From Clostridium sp. CS001 (GTDB lineage: Bacteria; Bacillota; Clostridia; Clostridiales; Clostridiaceae), in assembly GCF_020443565.1 (NCBI RefSeq), contig NZ_JAIZZN010000003.1:169400-233399 (forward strand): a stretch of 64,000 nucleotides of DNA, given 5' to 3'. The position numbers and the translations under genes were made by a program. The notes below the pieces were generated by a model. It was given only the letters and a program-made list of their open reading frames with translations, made no database searches and had not been told where the DNA came from. Position 1 is the first letter of the stretch; every line of letters starts with the position of its first letter. Of the stretch, positions 18,133 to 27,559 are shown in pieces.

Positions 18133-18602
18133 GTGAGAAACCAAAAAAAGATAAATCCCCAAAAGGAAACATTTTTAAAATTGTAATTATAGTTCTATTA
18201 TCTTTAATAGTAGTAGGCGGAGCAACCTTTGGAGGAATGTATTTAGCAAGTAAAAAAGGCGTAGGTGCTGATGTTAAATCAGATAAACCTGTGGAAATTA
18301 ATGAGGTAACTTATTCATTAGATGAATTTTTAGTGAATCTTTTAGATGAGGATGGAAGAAGATATCTAAAGGTGAAGGTTTTTATTGGCTACGAGGATAA
18401 TAAAGATTTGACAGCGGAAATAGAGTTGAAAAAACCAATAATTAGGGATGTATTAAACACTTCTTTCAGGTCAAAAAAAACTACGGACTTTGGAGCAACA
18501 GGTGTTGATACTATGAAGGAACAGTTAATTGTTAGTATAAATTCAGCTTTAAGTAAAGGAAAGGTTTCTCATATATATTTTAATGATATATTAGTGCAGT
18601 AG
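18129..18602 (+). CDS. fliL: Flagellar basal body-associated protein FliL
   Basis: Single-pass membrane protein that associates with the stator. The 157-residue product has a short Lys-rich cytoplasmic N-terminus, a membrane helix at about residues 17-39 ([20 protein letters not shown]), and a periplasm-facing FliL domain ([20 protein letters not shown], then [17 protein letters not shown]) ending in YFNDILVQ. It starts within the motB stop. In Bacillus fliM, fliY and cheY follow fliL; here the next gene is fliO. Confidence 0.92.
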   Translation: MSEKPKKDKSPKGNIFKIVIIVLLSLIVVGGATFGGMYLASKKGVGADVKSDKPVEINEVTYSLDEFLVNLLDEDGRRYLKVKVFIGYEDNKDLTAEIELKKPIIRDVLNTSFRSKKTTDFGATGVDTMKEQLIVSINSALSKGKVSHIYFNDILVQ

Positions 18603-18610
18603 GTGCAAAT

Positions 18611-18979
18611 ATGATAGACGGTGAATTTTGGATACTAATACTCAAAATTATATTGTTTTTACCCCTCATATTATTTTTATTGTACCTGTCTTTAAAATAT
18701 GGTGGCAATAAGCTTCAAAAGTTACAAGATGGTAAGTATATGAAAATACTAGATAGGATTACCTTATCTAAGGACAATAGTATTCTCGTTGTAAAAATTG
18801 GTGAAAACGCTTATGCTATATCTTCAAGTTCAAAGAACATAGAAATTTTATTTGAAATTCCCAAAGAAGAAATTATTATTATTGAAAATAGTAAAGAAAT
18901 ACCACAATATGAAGATATGAAAGACTTGTTTAAAAAACACATTATGAAAAAGGAAGTTAAAGATGAAAAGAAAAAATAA
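18611..18979 (+). CDS. fliO: FliO/FliZ family flagellar biosynthesis protein
   Basis: Small bitopic membrane protein that helps assemble the FliP ring of the export gate. The 122-residue product has one membrane helix near residues 8-28 ([19 protein letters not shown]) and a small cytoplasmic domain with the FliO-type segment [19 protein letters not shown]. The C-terminus is very Lys-rich and is encoded in the region overlapping fliP by 17 bases. Sequence conservation of FliO is weak, so the name relies on the combination of topology, domain and position before fliP. Confidence 0.82.
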   Translation: MIDGEFWILILKIILFLPLILFLLYLSLKYGGNKLQKLQDGKYMKILDRITLSKDNSILVVKIGENAYAISSSSKNIEILFEIPKEEIIIIENSKEIPQYEDMKDLFKKHIMKKEVKDEKKK

Positions 18980-19793
18980 AAACTTGTTTATTTTTGCTTT
19001 GGCTATGGTAATTGTAGGGATTGTTGCAGTTAAGGTAGTAAATGCAGCACCTCAAACACTGCCAATACCTAAGATTAATATTTCAGTCGACAATGCTAAG
19101 ACGCCAACTGACTATGTTGATAATATTAAGCTGTTAATAATGCTTACAGTACTTACTTTATTGCCTTCATTTATAATAATGACCACAAGCTTTGTAAGAA
19201 TTATTATAGTACTTTCCTTATTTAAAAGTGCTATTGGAATTCAGCAGGCAATACCAAAGGAGGTAATTATAGGGCTTGCATTATTTTTAACTTTTTTTAC
19301 AATGGCTCCAACCTTTGAAAAATTAAATAATGAGGCTTTAACTCCATACTTAAATAATCAAATAACTCAACAGGTTGCTATTGATAAAGGGTCAAAACCT
19401 ATGAGAGATTTTATGTTAAAACAAACAAGAGCAAAGGATTTAAAACTTTTTTTAGAAGTTGGAAAGTTAGAAGATACAGTTAAAAATCAGGTTGATGAAG
19501 CGGGAAAGGTAATAATGGTAAATGGGAAGCCTAAATTAACCTATGATAAAGTGCCCCTATATGCAGTGGTGCCTTCTTTTATGATAAGTGAGCTAAGGCG
19601 ATCTTTTGAAATGGGATTTTTAATATTCATACCATTTATTATAATAGATATTGTTACAGGTAGTATTTTAATGGCTATGGGAATGATGATGTTACCACCA
19701 GTTATGATTTCGCTTCCATTTAAGTTATTGTTATTCATTATGGTTGATGGATGGAATCTTTTGGTAAAATCATTAATTATGAGTTTTAGTTGA
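18963..19793 (+). CDS. fliP: Flagellar export gate protein FliP
   Basis: Core subunit of the FliPQR export gate. The 276-residue product has an N-terminal hydrophobic signal segment (residues 8-28) and three further membrane segments. Motifs include [18 protein letters not shown], the periplasmic [17 protein letters not shown], and [20 protein letters not shown], all conserved in FliP/SctR. The ATG lies inside the 3' end of fliO behind AAAGGAAGTTAAAG. Confidence 0.96.
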   Translation: MKRKNKNLFIFALAMVIVGIVAVKVVNAAPQTLPIPKINISVDNAKTPTDYVDNIKLLIMLTVLTLLPSFIIMTTSFVRIIIVLSLFKSAIGIQQAIPKEVIIGLALFLTFFTMAPTFEKLNNEALTPYLNNQITQQVAIDKGSKPMRDFMLKQTRAKDLKLFLEVGKLEDTVKNQVDEAGKVIMVNGKPKLTYDKVPLYAVVPSFMISELRRSFEMGFLIFIPFIIIDIVTGSILMAMGMMMLPPVMISLPFKLLLFIMVDGWNLLVKSLIMSFS

Positions 19794-19803
19794 GGTGAAA
19801 TAA

Positions 19804-20073
19804 ATGACTGAGAGTATTGTGTTATCTATAATAAAAGATGCAATTCAAACTGCAATATTAGTAGCTGCACCAATTTTACTTGTGGCTACCCTTGTAGGAT
19901 TAATAATAAGTATATTTCAAGCTACTACTCAAATCCAAGAGCAAACATTAACTTTTGTACCAAAGTTATTAGCAGTTGCATTAATGGGACTATTAATGGG
20001 TAGCTGGATGCTTCATACAGTAGTTAGTTTTACAACAAGAATTTTTGAACTTATGGCTAATATGGGAGGTTAG
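19804..20073 (+). CDS. fliQ: Flagellar export gate protein FliQ
   Basis: Small gate subunit with two membrane helices (about residues 13-38 and 50-75) that form a hairpin. The 89-residue product carries the FliQ motif LVGLIISIFQATTQIQEQTL with the Gln-rich loop and ends with FTTRIFELM. Length equals the family norm. A GAGGTGAAATA ribosome site precedes the ATG. It is followed by the fused fliR-flhB gene after 11 bases. Confidence 0.97.
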   Translation: MTESIVLSIIKDAIQTAILVAAPILLVATLVGLIISIFQATTQIQEQTLTFVPKLLAVALMGLLMGSWMLHTVVSFTTRIFELMANMGG

Positions 20074-20084
20074 GTGGAGTTATA

Positions 20085-21923
20085 TTGATTGATACAGCTT
20101 ATTATTTAGGCTTCATTATGGTACTCCTGCGAATTTCAGCATTTTTTATGGGCATACCAATTTTCTTTCCTAAATCTACTCCTCCAATGGCAAAGGTTGG
20201 ATTTTGTGTTATTTTCACTTTTTTAATAGTGCCAGGTGTTAATTATGAAAATGTAAATTTAATTACTAGTAATATGACGCTGATAGTTTTTGCAATATCA
20301 GAGGTTACCACTGGATTAATATTAAGTTACTTAGTAAAATTTTGTTTTTTCTCAGCACAGATGGCGGGGCAACTCATGGATTTCCAAGTTGGATTCTCTA
20401 TGATGAGCATGTTTGATCCTATATCAAATGAGAATGTTACGCTACTTGGTAGGTTGCTATATTGGGTAAGCATGGTAATGTTTTTTGTTGTAGATGGCCA
20501 TCATATGCTAATAAGGGCTATTATTGATAGTTTTAACAGTGTTAGTATTGGAAGGTTTATACTTAATCAGCAGTCATCAATGATGGTAGTAAAGGTTTTT
20601 ATAGAATTTTTTACACTTGGAGTAAAAATAGCCATACCAATTATTTTAATAATTATTATCACTGATTTGTGTATGGGACTGGTATCAAGGACAGTGCCTC
20701 AATTAAATATTATGATATTAGGTATGCCAATAAAGATATTGGTAGGGCTCAGTTGCTTTGCTTTAGTGCTGCCAACAATTTTAAATTTAATAGTGAATTC
20801 TTTTTATGCAATTCCAGATGTAATTAAAGCTCTATATAAGGTATTGCCATTATTAATTATTGTTTCTGCAGATAGTGGTGAAAAAACTGAAGAAGCTACT
20901 CCCAAAAAGAAAAGTGATTCAAAGAAAAAGGGGCAAGTAGCAAAAAGTAAGGAATTATCATCTACTATTACACTATTTACTGTGACACTGCTTATGATTA
21001 TGCTAGGCTCATATATGCTAGAGAATTTAAAAGGTTTATTAAGTCTTTTCTTAAGCAATTATTTAACATTAAGTGTTAACGAGTATACTTTTAAAAATAT
21101 GCTTCTTGTTTCATTAATAAGGTTTGGTCTTTTGGTTTTACCAATTCTTGTACCTATTATGATTATGGGTATAATTGCAAGCCTTATGCAATCTGGATTT
21201 ATATTTACCGGTGAACCACTTAAGGCTGATTTAAAAAAGCTAAATCCAATAAGTGGATTCAAGAAAATTTTTTCTACAAGATCTTTAGTAGATTTAGTTA
21301 AGAATTTAGCTATAATTTCTGTAATAGGATTTGTAGCTTATGATTTTATTCAAAGTAATTACTTAAGTATAATGAATTATGGAAGTTTGAAAATAGATGC
21401 TATTTTAACTGTATTCGGTGGATTAGTGGTGGACATATTTTTCAAAATAGCAATAATTATGATTATAATATCCGTAATTGACTTTGCATATCAAAAGTAT
21501 AAACACAACAAAGAGTTGAAAATGAGTCTTCAAGAAATTAAAGAAGAATATAAGCAACAAGAAGGAGACCCACAGATTAAATCTAAAATTAAGCAAAAGC
21601 AAAGGGAAATGGCGGCAGGTAGAATGATGCAACAAGTGCCTGATGCTACTGTGGTTATTACAAATCCTACTCATTTAGCTATAGCAATTAAATATGAGCA
21701 AGGAGGCGAAGGTGCTCCAATAATTGTGGCCAAGGGAGCAGACAATGTAGCTATAAAAATAAAAGAGATTGCTAAAGAAAATCAGGTCCCAATTTTTGAA
21801 AATAAACCTTTAGCAAGGTTAATATATAAACAATTAGATATAGGATCGGAAATCCCAGCTGAGATGTATGGTGCTGTGGCAGAAATATTAGCATTGGTAT
21901 TCAAATTAAAGAAAAGAAAGTAA
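20085..21923 (+). CDS. fliR-flhB: Fused flagellar export proteins FliR-FlhB
   Basis: One open frame of 612 residues encodes both export-gate subunit FliR and substrate-specificity switch FlhB. Residues 1 to about 258 are FliR (six hydrophobic segments, MAGQLMDFQVGFSMMSMFDP). FlhB begins near residue 261 at DSGEKTEEATPKKKSDSKKK, which is where free FlhB normally starts, so FlhB keeps its whole sequence. FlhB has four membrane segments and the cytoplasmic autocleavage motif NPTH at about residue 527, so self-cleavage should still occur. The start is TTG behind GGTGGAG. Natural FliR-FlhB fusions are known in clostridia; the fusion fixes one FlhB per FliR. Confidence 0.95.
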   Translation: MIDTAYYLGFIMVLLRISAFFMGIPIFFPKSTPPMAKVGFCVIFTFLIVPGVNYENVNLITSNMTLIVFAISEVTTGLILSYLVKFCFFSAQMAGQLMDFQVGFSMMSMFDPISNENVTLLGRLLYWVSMVMFFVVDGHHMLIRAIIDSFNSVSIGRFILNQQSSMMVVKVFIEFFTLGVKIAIPIILIIIITDLCMGLVSRTVPQLNIMILGMPIKILVGLSCFALVLPTILNLIVNSFYAIPDVIKALYKVLPLLIIVSADSGEKTEEATPKKKSDSKKKGQVAKSKELSSTITLFTVTLLMIMLGSYMLENLKGLLSLFLSNYLTLSVNEYTFKNMLLVSLIRFGLLVLPILVPIMIMGIIASLMQSGFIFTGEPLKADLKKLNPISGFKKIFSTRSLVDLVKNLAIISVIGFVAYDFIQSNYLSIMNYGSLKIDAILTVFGGLVVDIFFKIAIIMIIISVIDFAYQKYKHNKELKMSLQEIKEEYKQQEGDPQIKSKIKQKQREMAAGRMMQQVPDATVVITNPTHLAIAIKYEQGGEGAPIIVAKGADNVAIKIKEIAKENQVPIFENKPLARLIYKQLDIGSEIPAEMYGAVAEILALVFKLKKRK

Positions 21924-21935
21924 AGGATGATATTT

Positions 21936-24002
21936 GTGGCTGAAAACTCGAAATTTAGTATAAAGAACAATCTAGACATTTTAGTTGCATTTGGAGTAAT
22001 AGGGATAGTTTTAATGATAATTATTCCATTACCTCCAAAGCTTTTGGACGTAATAATTGCAATTAATATTACACTGGCAGTTATAATTTTATTATTAACA
22101 ATGTTTACAACAGAAGTGTTGCAATTTTCAGTTTTTCCAACGTTGCTACTTATTACAACACTTTTAAGATTAGGATTGAATATTTCATCTACTAGGCTAA
22201 TATTAACAGAAGCTTATGCAGGTGATATAATTGAAGCCTTTGGTGAATTTGTTGTTGGTGGTAATTATGTAGTAGGAATAATTATTTTCTTAATAATAAT
22301 CGTTATACAGTTTATAGTTATTACAGCAGGGGCAGGAAGGGTTTCAGAAGTTTCTGCTAGATTTACACTAGACGCAATGCCTGGTAAGCAAATGAGTATT
22401 GATGCTGATTTGAATACTGGTGCCATTAATGAAGATCAGGCAAGAGAGAGAAGAACAAAATTGCAGGATGAGGCTAGTTTTTATGGAGCTATGGATGGAG
22501 CATCTAAATTTGTAAAAGGAGATGCTATAGCAGGTATAATTGTTACTATAATCAATATTTTTGGTGGTATTATTATAGGCGTAGTAATGCTTAAGATGCC
22601 AATTGCAAAAGCTGCAACTACTTATGTTAGACTTACAGTAGGGGATGGTCTTGTAGGCCAAATTCCAGCGCTTTTAATATCAGTTGCTTCTGGTATTCTA
22701 GTTACTAGATCAGGTAGTACTACAAATTTAGGAAGTCAAGTGACCAAGCAACTTACTGCTTTCCCAAAAGTAATAGGTCTAGCATCAGTGGTGCTATTAG
22801 TTTTAGCAGCAATTCCGGGAATGCCTCACTTGGTTTTTATTATGCTTTCAATTGCTACTGCAATTAGCGCATATTTTTTACATAAAGACGAAAAAGATCA
22901 AAAAATTATGAAAATAGAAAGTGAAGAACAGGAGTCTTTTGAAACTGAAAATAGAGAACCAGAAAATGTAATGAATTTGATTTCTGTTGAGCCTATGGAA
23001 ATAGAAATAGGATATGGATTAATCCCACTGGCGGATGAATCTACAGGAGGAGACTTATTACAAAGGATTGCATCAGTTAGAAGACAATGTGCTTTGGAGA
23101 TGGGGATTGTTGTTCAACCTATTAGAATTAAAGATAATCTGCAACTTAAAACCAATGAATATGTGGTTAAAATTCGAGGAACTGTAATAATAAAAGGAGA
23201 GTTAATGCCAAGCATGCTACTGTGCATTGACCCAAGTTCCGAGGATATTAACATGCAAGGCATAAACACAATTGAACCAACCTTTGGGCTACCGGCAGTT
23301 TGGATAAATAATGACCAAAGAGAAGATGCAGAAATAAAAGGGCTCACAGTGGTAGATCCAACTACTGTAATGGTAACACATTTAACAGAAACTATTAAAA
23401 ATCATGCCTTTGAGTTATTAGGTAGACAAGAAACAAAGTTATTACTTGACTCTGTAAAAGAGAAATATAATACTGTGGTTGAGGAGTTAATACCTGATCT
23501 TATGACTGTTGGTGAGGTTCAGAAGGTCCTTCAAAGTTTATTAAAAGAAAGGGTAGCAATAAAGGATATGGTTACAATTTTAGAATCTTTAGCAGATAAT
23601 TCAAGAGTGACTAAAGATATAGAAGTATTAACAGAATATGTCCGTTTTTCTCTAGGAAGAAGTATATGCAATGGACTTGTTGATGACAATGGATGTATAA
23701 CAATAATAACTTTAGCACCAGAGGTTGAGGATATTATCGGTAATAACATTCAAAAATCCTTGCAGGGGTCTTTTCCAGCGGTAGATCCTGATACCACAGG
23801 GAGAATATTAAATTCCATTAAAAGTAATATTAGTACAATTTATTTTCACAACAATCAGCCAGTGATTTTGGTATCTCCAAAAATAAGACCAGCCTTTAGA
23901 AGATTAATTGAAATGGTATTCCCAAGCATTACAGTGCTTTCACTTAACGAGATACCAAATGAAATCGAGATTAAAACTGAAGGAGTTGTGACGTTGCAAT
24001 GA
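21936..24002 (+). CDS. flhA: Flagellar export gate protein FlhA
   Basis: Ion-channel subunit of the export gate with a large cytoplasmic ring that docks substrates. The 688-residue product has eight hydrophobic segments in the first ~320 residues with the FHIPEP-family signature around RLGLNISSTRLIL and the conserved loop DAMPGKQMSIDADLNTG, then the cytoplasmic domain to the end. I prefer GTG at 21936, eight bases after AAAGGA, over an ATG at 21927 that overlaps the ribosome site. The stop shares ATGA with flhF. Confidence 0.95.
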   Translation: MAENSKFSIKNNLDILVAFGVIGIVLMIIIPLPPKLLDVIIAINITLAVIILLLTMFTTEVLQFSVFPTLLLITTLLRLGLNISSTRLILTEAYAGDIIEAFGEFVVGGNYVVGIIIFLIIIVIQFIVITAGAGRVSEVSARFTLDAMPGKQMSIDADLNTGAINEDQARERRTKLQDEASFYGAMDGASKFVKGDAIAGIIVTIINIFGGIIIGVVMLKMPIAKAATTYVRLTVGDGLVGQIPALLISVASGILVTRSGSTTNLGSQVTKQLTAFPKVIGLASVVLLVLAAIPGMPHLVFIMLSIATAISAYFLHKDEKDQKIMKIESEEQESFETENREPENVMNLISVEPMEIEIGYGLIPLADESTGGDLLQRIASVRRQCALEMGIVVQPIRIKDNLQLKTNEYVVKIRGTVIIKGELMPSMLLCIDPSSEDINMQGINTIEPTFGLPAVWINNDQREDAEIKGLTVVDPTTVMVTHLTETIKNHAFELLGRQETKLLLDSVKEKYNTVVEELIPDLMTVGEVQKVLQSLLKERVAIKDMVTILESLADNSRVTKDIEVLTEYVRFSLGRSICNGLVDDNGCITIITLAPEVEDIIGNNIQKSLQGSFPAVDPDTTGRILNSIKSNISTIYFHNNQPVILVSPKIRPAFRRLIEMVFPSITVLSLNEIPNEIEIKTEGVVTLQ

Positions 24003-25258
24003 TTATAAAGCGATATGTAGTTAATAGCATGAATGAAGCCATGACGAGAATAAGATATGAGCTTGGCACAGATGCTGTAATTATTAGTCAAAGGAAAATA
24101 CGAAAACCAGGCTTAAAAGGTTTATTTTCAAAAAAGATTATTGAAGTAACAGCTGCGGTTGAAAATGAAGTAAATGTGCAAGAACAAAATGTAAAAAGTA
24201 GTATAGATGCAATTAAAAAGGTTGTAGAGAAGGAAAATAGCCACGTTAGTGGTAATGATTACTTCAAGGATTTAAAGGATGCAAAAGAATTAAGGGATTT
24301 AAAGAATGCTAAAGATGCAAAAGAATTAAGGGGTTCAAAGGAGTCTATGGACTCAAAGAATTCAAAGGACTTAATGAATGAAATGCAAGAAATGAAGAGT
24401 ATGCTTAGTGAACTTACTAGTGGTAATAAGGTAGAGCATAGTGAAAAAAGTAATATAGAAAAAATCTTGGAAGAAAATGATGTAGATAATGAAAATATTG
24501 AGAAACTATTGGAAAAAATTAAGAGTATTCAAGATGAATTTAGTGAAATTACAACTGGTAAAAAACAAACTGATGAAGCCAGAAGTGACGAAGTAGAAAG
24601 TAATGAATATGAAAGATTAAAAGTTGCATTAAAAGAAATGATTCATGTGACTAAGCCAAAACTAGAAGGTAGAATAGTTCTTGTGGGGCCAACTGGCGTT
24701 GGAAAAACTACTACCATAGCAAAGCTTGCGGGAAGGTTAGCTTTAGTTGAGAAAAAAAAGGTAGGATTAATTACTGTTGATACCTACAGAATTGGTGCAG
24801 TAGAGCAACTGAAAACCTATGCCGATATAATGAACATACCGTTTAAGGTAGTATACAACATGAAGGACATGGAAAGTGCTATAGAAAGTATGAAAGAATG
24901 TGAAGTTGTGCTCATTGATACTACAGGTAGAAATAGTAAAAATAATATGCAGATGTCGGAACTCAGAACTTTTGTGGAAAAAGCTGATACAAAAAATATC
25001 CATTTAGTCCTAAGTTCGACAACTAAAAATAAAGATATTAAATATATTATTGAAGGATATCGAATTTTAAACTATAATAATATAATAGTAACTAAATTAG
25101 ATGAAACTTCAACTTATGGTTCCATACTTAATATATTAGAAATTGCAAAAAAACCATTGAGCTTTGTTGCAACTGGGCAAAATGTACCTGATGATATTAA
25201 AGAATTATCAGTTGACAAGATTGTCAGTCTTGTATTAGGAGAGGATAACATATGCTAG
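23999..25258 (+). CDS. flhF: Flagellar biosynthesis GTPase FlhF
   Basis: SRP-family GTPase that sets position and number of flagella with FlhG. The 419-residue product has an N-terminal B domain (MIIKRYVVNSMNEAMTRIRY), a very charged linker (about residues 85-210), and the NG domain with G1 GPTGVGKTT near residue 231, VDTYRIGAVEQL (G3 region) and DTTGRNS. G4 is TKLDE. The linker contains a duplicated 12-residue unit rich in Asp, Ala and Lys, encoded by a 36-bp tandem repeat. It overlaps flhA by four bases and flhG by seven. Confidence 0.96.
   Translation: MIIKRYVVNSMNEAMTRIRYELGTDAVIISQRKIRKPGLKGLFSKKIIEVTAAVENEVNVQEQNVKSSIDAIKKVVEKENSHVSGNDYFKDLKDAKELRDLKNAKDAKELRGSKESMDSKNSKDLMNEMQEMKSMLSELTSGNKVEHSEKSNIEKILEENDVDNENIEKLLEKIKSIQDEFSEITTGKKQTDEARSDEVESNEYERLKVALKEMIHVTKPKLEGRIVLVGPTGVGKTTTIAKLAGRLALVEKKKVGLITVDTYRIGAVEQLKTYADIMNIPFKVVYNMKDMESAIESMKECEVVLIDTTGRNSKNNMQMSELRTFVEKADTKNIHLVLSSTTKNKDIKYIIEGYRILNYNNIIVTKLDETSTYGSILNILEIAKKPLSFVATGQNVPDDIKELSVDKIVSLVLGEDNIC
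24278..24332 (+). repeat. 36-bp period tandem repeat inside flhF
   Basis: The 19-base sequence GATGCAAAAGAATTAAGGG occurs at 24278-24296 and again at 24314-24332, 36 bases apart and in frame. It encodes repeated DAKELR units of the charged FlhF linker. Flanking bases are also similar, which points to a duplication by slippage. Confidence 0.85.
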
Positions 25259-26142
25259 ATCAAGCTCAAAGATTGAGACAGATGGCTGTTGAAAATGATA
25301 AAAACAATATGTCTAGTAGAGCTGATAATTCTAATAATACCAGCAAGCCTAGAATTATAACTATAACCTCTGGTAAGGGAGGAGTAGGTAAAAGTAACAT
25401 AGTAGTTAATTTATCTATAGCACTTCAAAAAATGGGTAAGAAAGTTATGATTTTTGATGCAGATATAGGCATGGGAAATGATGATATTATAATGGGATGC
25501 TCCTCTAGATACAATGTGTTTGATGTTATAAGTAAAGGTAAAGAGATTGAGGAAGTTGTTTTAACTGGGCCCTTTGGGGTGAAACTTTTAGCAGGCGGAT
25601 CAGCCCTTTCTAAAGTTGAAGATTTGACGCAAGATCAAAGGGATTTATTCCTAAATAAACTTACCGCTTTAACGGGGTTTGATTATATAATAATGGATAC
25701 AGGAGCTGGTGTTAATAAAAGTGTTTTGGGATTTATTGCATGCTCAGAGGATTTAGTAATAGTAACAACACCTGAACCTACATCCCTGACAGATGCATAT
25801 AGCTTATTAAAGGCTGTTAAGCATTTTAATATTAAAAATTCTGCTAAAGTTATAATAAATAGATCCTTAGATAATAATGAAGCTACCATTACATATAACA
25901 AATTTAATAATGCTGTTACTAAGTTTCTTTCAATGAAACTAGAGTATTTAGGTCAAATAGGTGAGGATAAAAAATTATCTTATGCAGTAAGACAGCAGCA
26001 ACCAGTAATAATAAGTTACCCCAGTTCTCAAGTAGCTCAAGATATAAATTCTATAGCAATTAAAATTGAAGGCATAAAGGAAAAGGCCAGTGGCATGGGG
26101 CTAGAAGGTCTGTTCAAGAAAATTTTCAGTATTTTCTCGTAA
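25252..26142 (+). CDS. flhG: MinD-like ATPase FlhG (YlxH)
   Basis: ParA/MinD-type ATPase that stimulates FlhF GTPase and limits flagellar number. The 296-residue product has the deviant Walker A motif SGKGGVGKSN at about residues 40-49, the strand FDADIGMGNDDIIMG, and the Walker B/switch region YIIMDTGAGV. The N-terminus (LDQAQRLRQMAV) is the FlhF-activating peptide region with conserved DQAxxLR. The C-terminal helix (LEGLFKKIFSIF) is amphipathic and would bind membrane. It overlaps the end of flhF by seven bases. Confidence 0.95.
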   Translation: MLDQAQRLRQMAVENDKNNMSSRADNSNNTSKPRIITITSGKGGVGKSNIVVNLSIALQKMGKKVMIFDADIGMGNDDIIMGCSSRYNVFDVISKGKEIEEVVLTGPFGVKLLAGGSALSKVEDLTQDQRDLFLNKLTALTGFDYIIMDTGAGVNKSVLGFIACSEDLVIVTTPEPTSLTDAYSLLKAVKHFNIKNSAKVIINRSLDNNEATITYNKFNNAVTKFLSMKLEYLGQIGEDKKLSYAVRQQQPVIISYPSSQVAQDINSIAIKIEGIKEKASGMGLEGLFKKIFSIFS

Positions 26143-26154
26143 GGGGTTGGAATA

Positions 26155-26799
26155 ATGACTAAAGTTGATTTTAAAGTAAATATGAAACTAGAATTATTTA
26201 TTGACGAAAAGTATTTTAATTGCAATATACAAGACATAACTGATGAATACATAGCAACTAACATTCCTGTTAGTACAGGTCAATATATACCATTATCAAG
26301 GGGAACGGCTGTAGAGGTTATTTACTATGAAGAAGATAGTATTTATAAATTTAAATCTTCAGTTATAGGACGTAAATTTGAAAATATACCTATTTTACTT
26401 TTAGCACAACCAACGGAAATAGAAAAAATACAGAGAAGAAAATATTTTAGAATAACATTGCTAAATAGCGTTAAATATAAAAATCTTAAAAACGAGCCAA
26501 AAACTAACCCTAAAACCATAGAAGATAGTGAATATACAAACGGTGTATTGCTTGATTTAAGTGGTGGTGGAATGAAAATTAAAGTAGCAGAGCACGTTAA
26601 GCAAAATGATTTCCTACTGGTATCATTAACTATTAATAATGAAAATTTACTTGTTGTAGGGCAAGCAATGAGAATTATAAAAGATGATGAAGGTAGATTT
26701 GTTTGTGGTTTAAGCTTTGAGTTTTTAGATAATTCAACCAGAGAAGTTATCATTAAGTTTATATTTCAACTTATGAGAGAACAGATGAAAAAAAGTTAG
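26155..26799 (+). CDS. PilZ-domain protein, YcgR-like c-di-GMP receptor
   Basis: The 214-residue product has an N-terminal YcgR-type domain (about residues 1-85) and a C-terminal PilZ domain. The c-di-GMP-binding motifs are intact: RRKYFR near residue 93 (RxxxR type) and DLSGGGMKI near residue 133 (D/NxSxxG). YcgR proteins act as a brake on the motor when c-di-GMP is high. It lies in the flagellar operon between flhG and sigma-D, close to the position of PilZ genes in other clostridia. The start ATG follows AAGGGGTTGGAATA. Confidence 0.9.
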   Translation: MTKVDFKVNMKLELFIDEKYFNCNIQDITDEYIATNIPVSTGQYIPLSRGTAVEVIYYEEDSIYKFKSSVIGRKFENIPILLLAQPTEIEKIQRRKYFRITLLNSVKYKNLKNEPKTNPKTIEDSEYTNGVLLDLSGGGMKIKVAEHVKQNDFLLVSLTINNENLLVVGQAMRIIKDDEGRFVCGLSFEFLDNSTREVIIKFIFQLMREQMKKS

Positions 26800-26810
26800 G
26801 AGGCGCTTAA

Positions 26811-27542
26811 ATGTCCAATGTTGATGCAGTTGATATAAAAGAGCAAATTGTGAAAAAGCATATACCTTTAGTTAAATATATTGCATCTAGAGTAATAATT
26901 GGAAAAACCAAATATGTTGAGTATGAAGATTTGATTAGCTATGGAATGCTCGGACTTATGGATGCTTTAGGAAAGTTTGATGCCACTAAAGGCATGAAGT
27001 TTTCAAGTTATGCATCTATAAGAATAAAAGGGGCTATGATTGATGAACTTAGAAGAAATAGTCCTATTTCTAAGGGTGCCATGGATAAGTTAAGCAGATA
27101 CAATGAAGCTATTGAAAGACTTCAGAAAACCTTATATAGAGAACCTTCAAACCATGAAATTGCAAGTGAATTAGGTATTACAATTTATGATGTGGCGGAT
27201 ATTGAAAGCAATATAAATTATATATCTGTAGTTTCCCTAGAGGATATAATATTTTCAGAAGGCGATGACATGCCACTAAGTGGTACGATTAAAGATGACA
27301 ATAGTCCAAGTCCAGAAAAGACTCTAGAAGATAAAGAGCAGGTTGAATACTTAGCCTTAGGTCTTGAAAACCTAAAAGAAAAAGATAAAATGGTACTAAC
27401 TTTATATTACTATGAAGGTCTTACTTTAAAAGAAATCGGAAGTATCCTGAGTGTATCAGAATCGAGGGTTTGTCAACTTCATAGTAGAGCACTTGTAAAC
27501 CTGAGAAAGGAACTTGCGAAACTAAAGTATGAAATATTATAA
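26811..27542 (+). CDS. sigD: RNA polymerase sigma factor for flagellar genes (sigma-D/FliA)
   Basis: Sigma-28 factor that directs transcription of late motility genes. The 243-residue product has region 2 (YEDLISYGMLGLMDALGKFD and FSSYASIRIKGAMIDELRR, the FliA-type signature), region 3 (SNHEIASELGITIYDV) and region 4 with helix-turn-helix (LTLKEIGSILSVSESRVCQL). The flagellin promoter at 267-293 fits its consensus. Ribosome site TTAGGAGGCGC. No anti-sigma FlgM gene is in the window. Confidence 0.97.
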   Translation: MSNVDAVDIKEQIVKKHIPLVKYIASRVIIGKTKYVEYEDLISYGMLGLMDALGKFDATKGMKFSSYASIRIKGAMIDELRRNSPISKGAMDKLSRYNEAIERLQKTLYREPSNHEIASELGITIYDVADIESNINYISVVSLEDIIFSEGDDMPLSGTIKDDNSPSPEKTLEDKEQVEYLALGLENLKEKDKMVLTLYYYEGLTLKEIGSILSVSESRVCQLHSRALVNLRKELAKLKYEIL

Positions 27543-27559
27543 AATTTGGAGTGAGTTGT

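Noticed and set aside
21423..21674. Reverse-strand open frame inside fliR-flhB with Cys/His-like pattern
   Set aside because: It overlaps a conserved gene wholly on the other strand and has low-complexity composition; a shadow frame.
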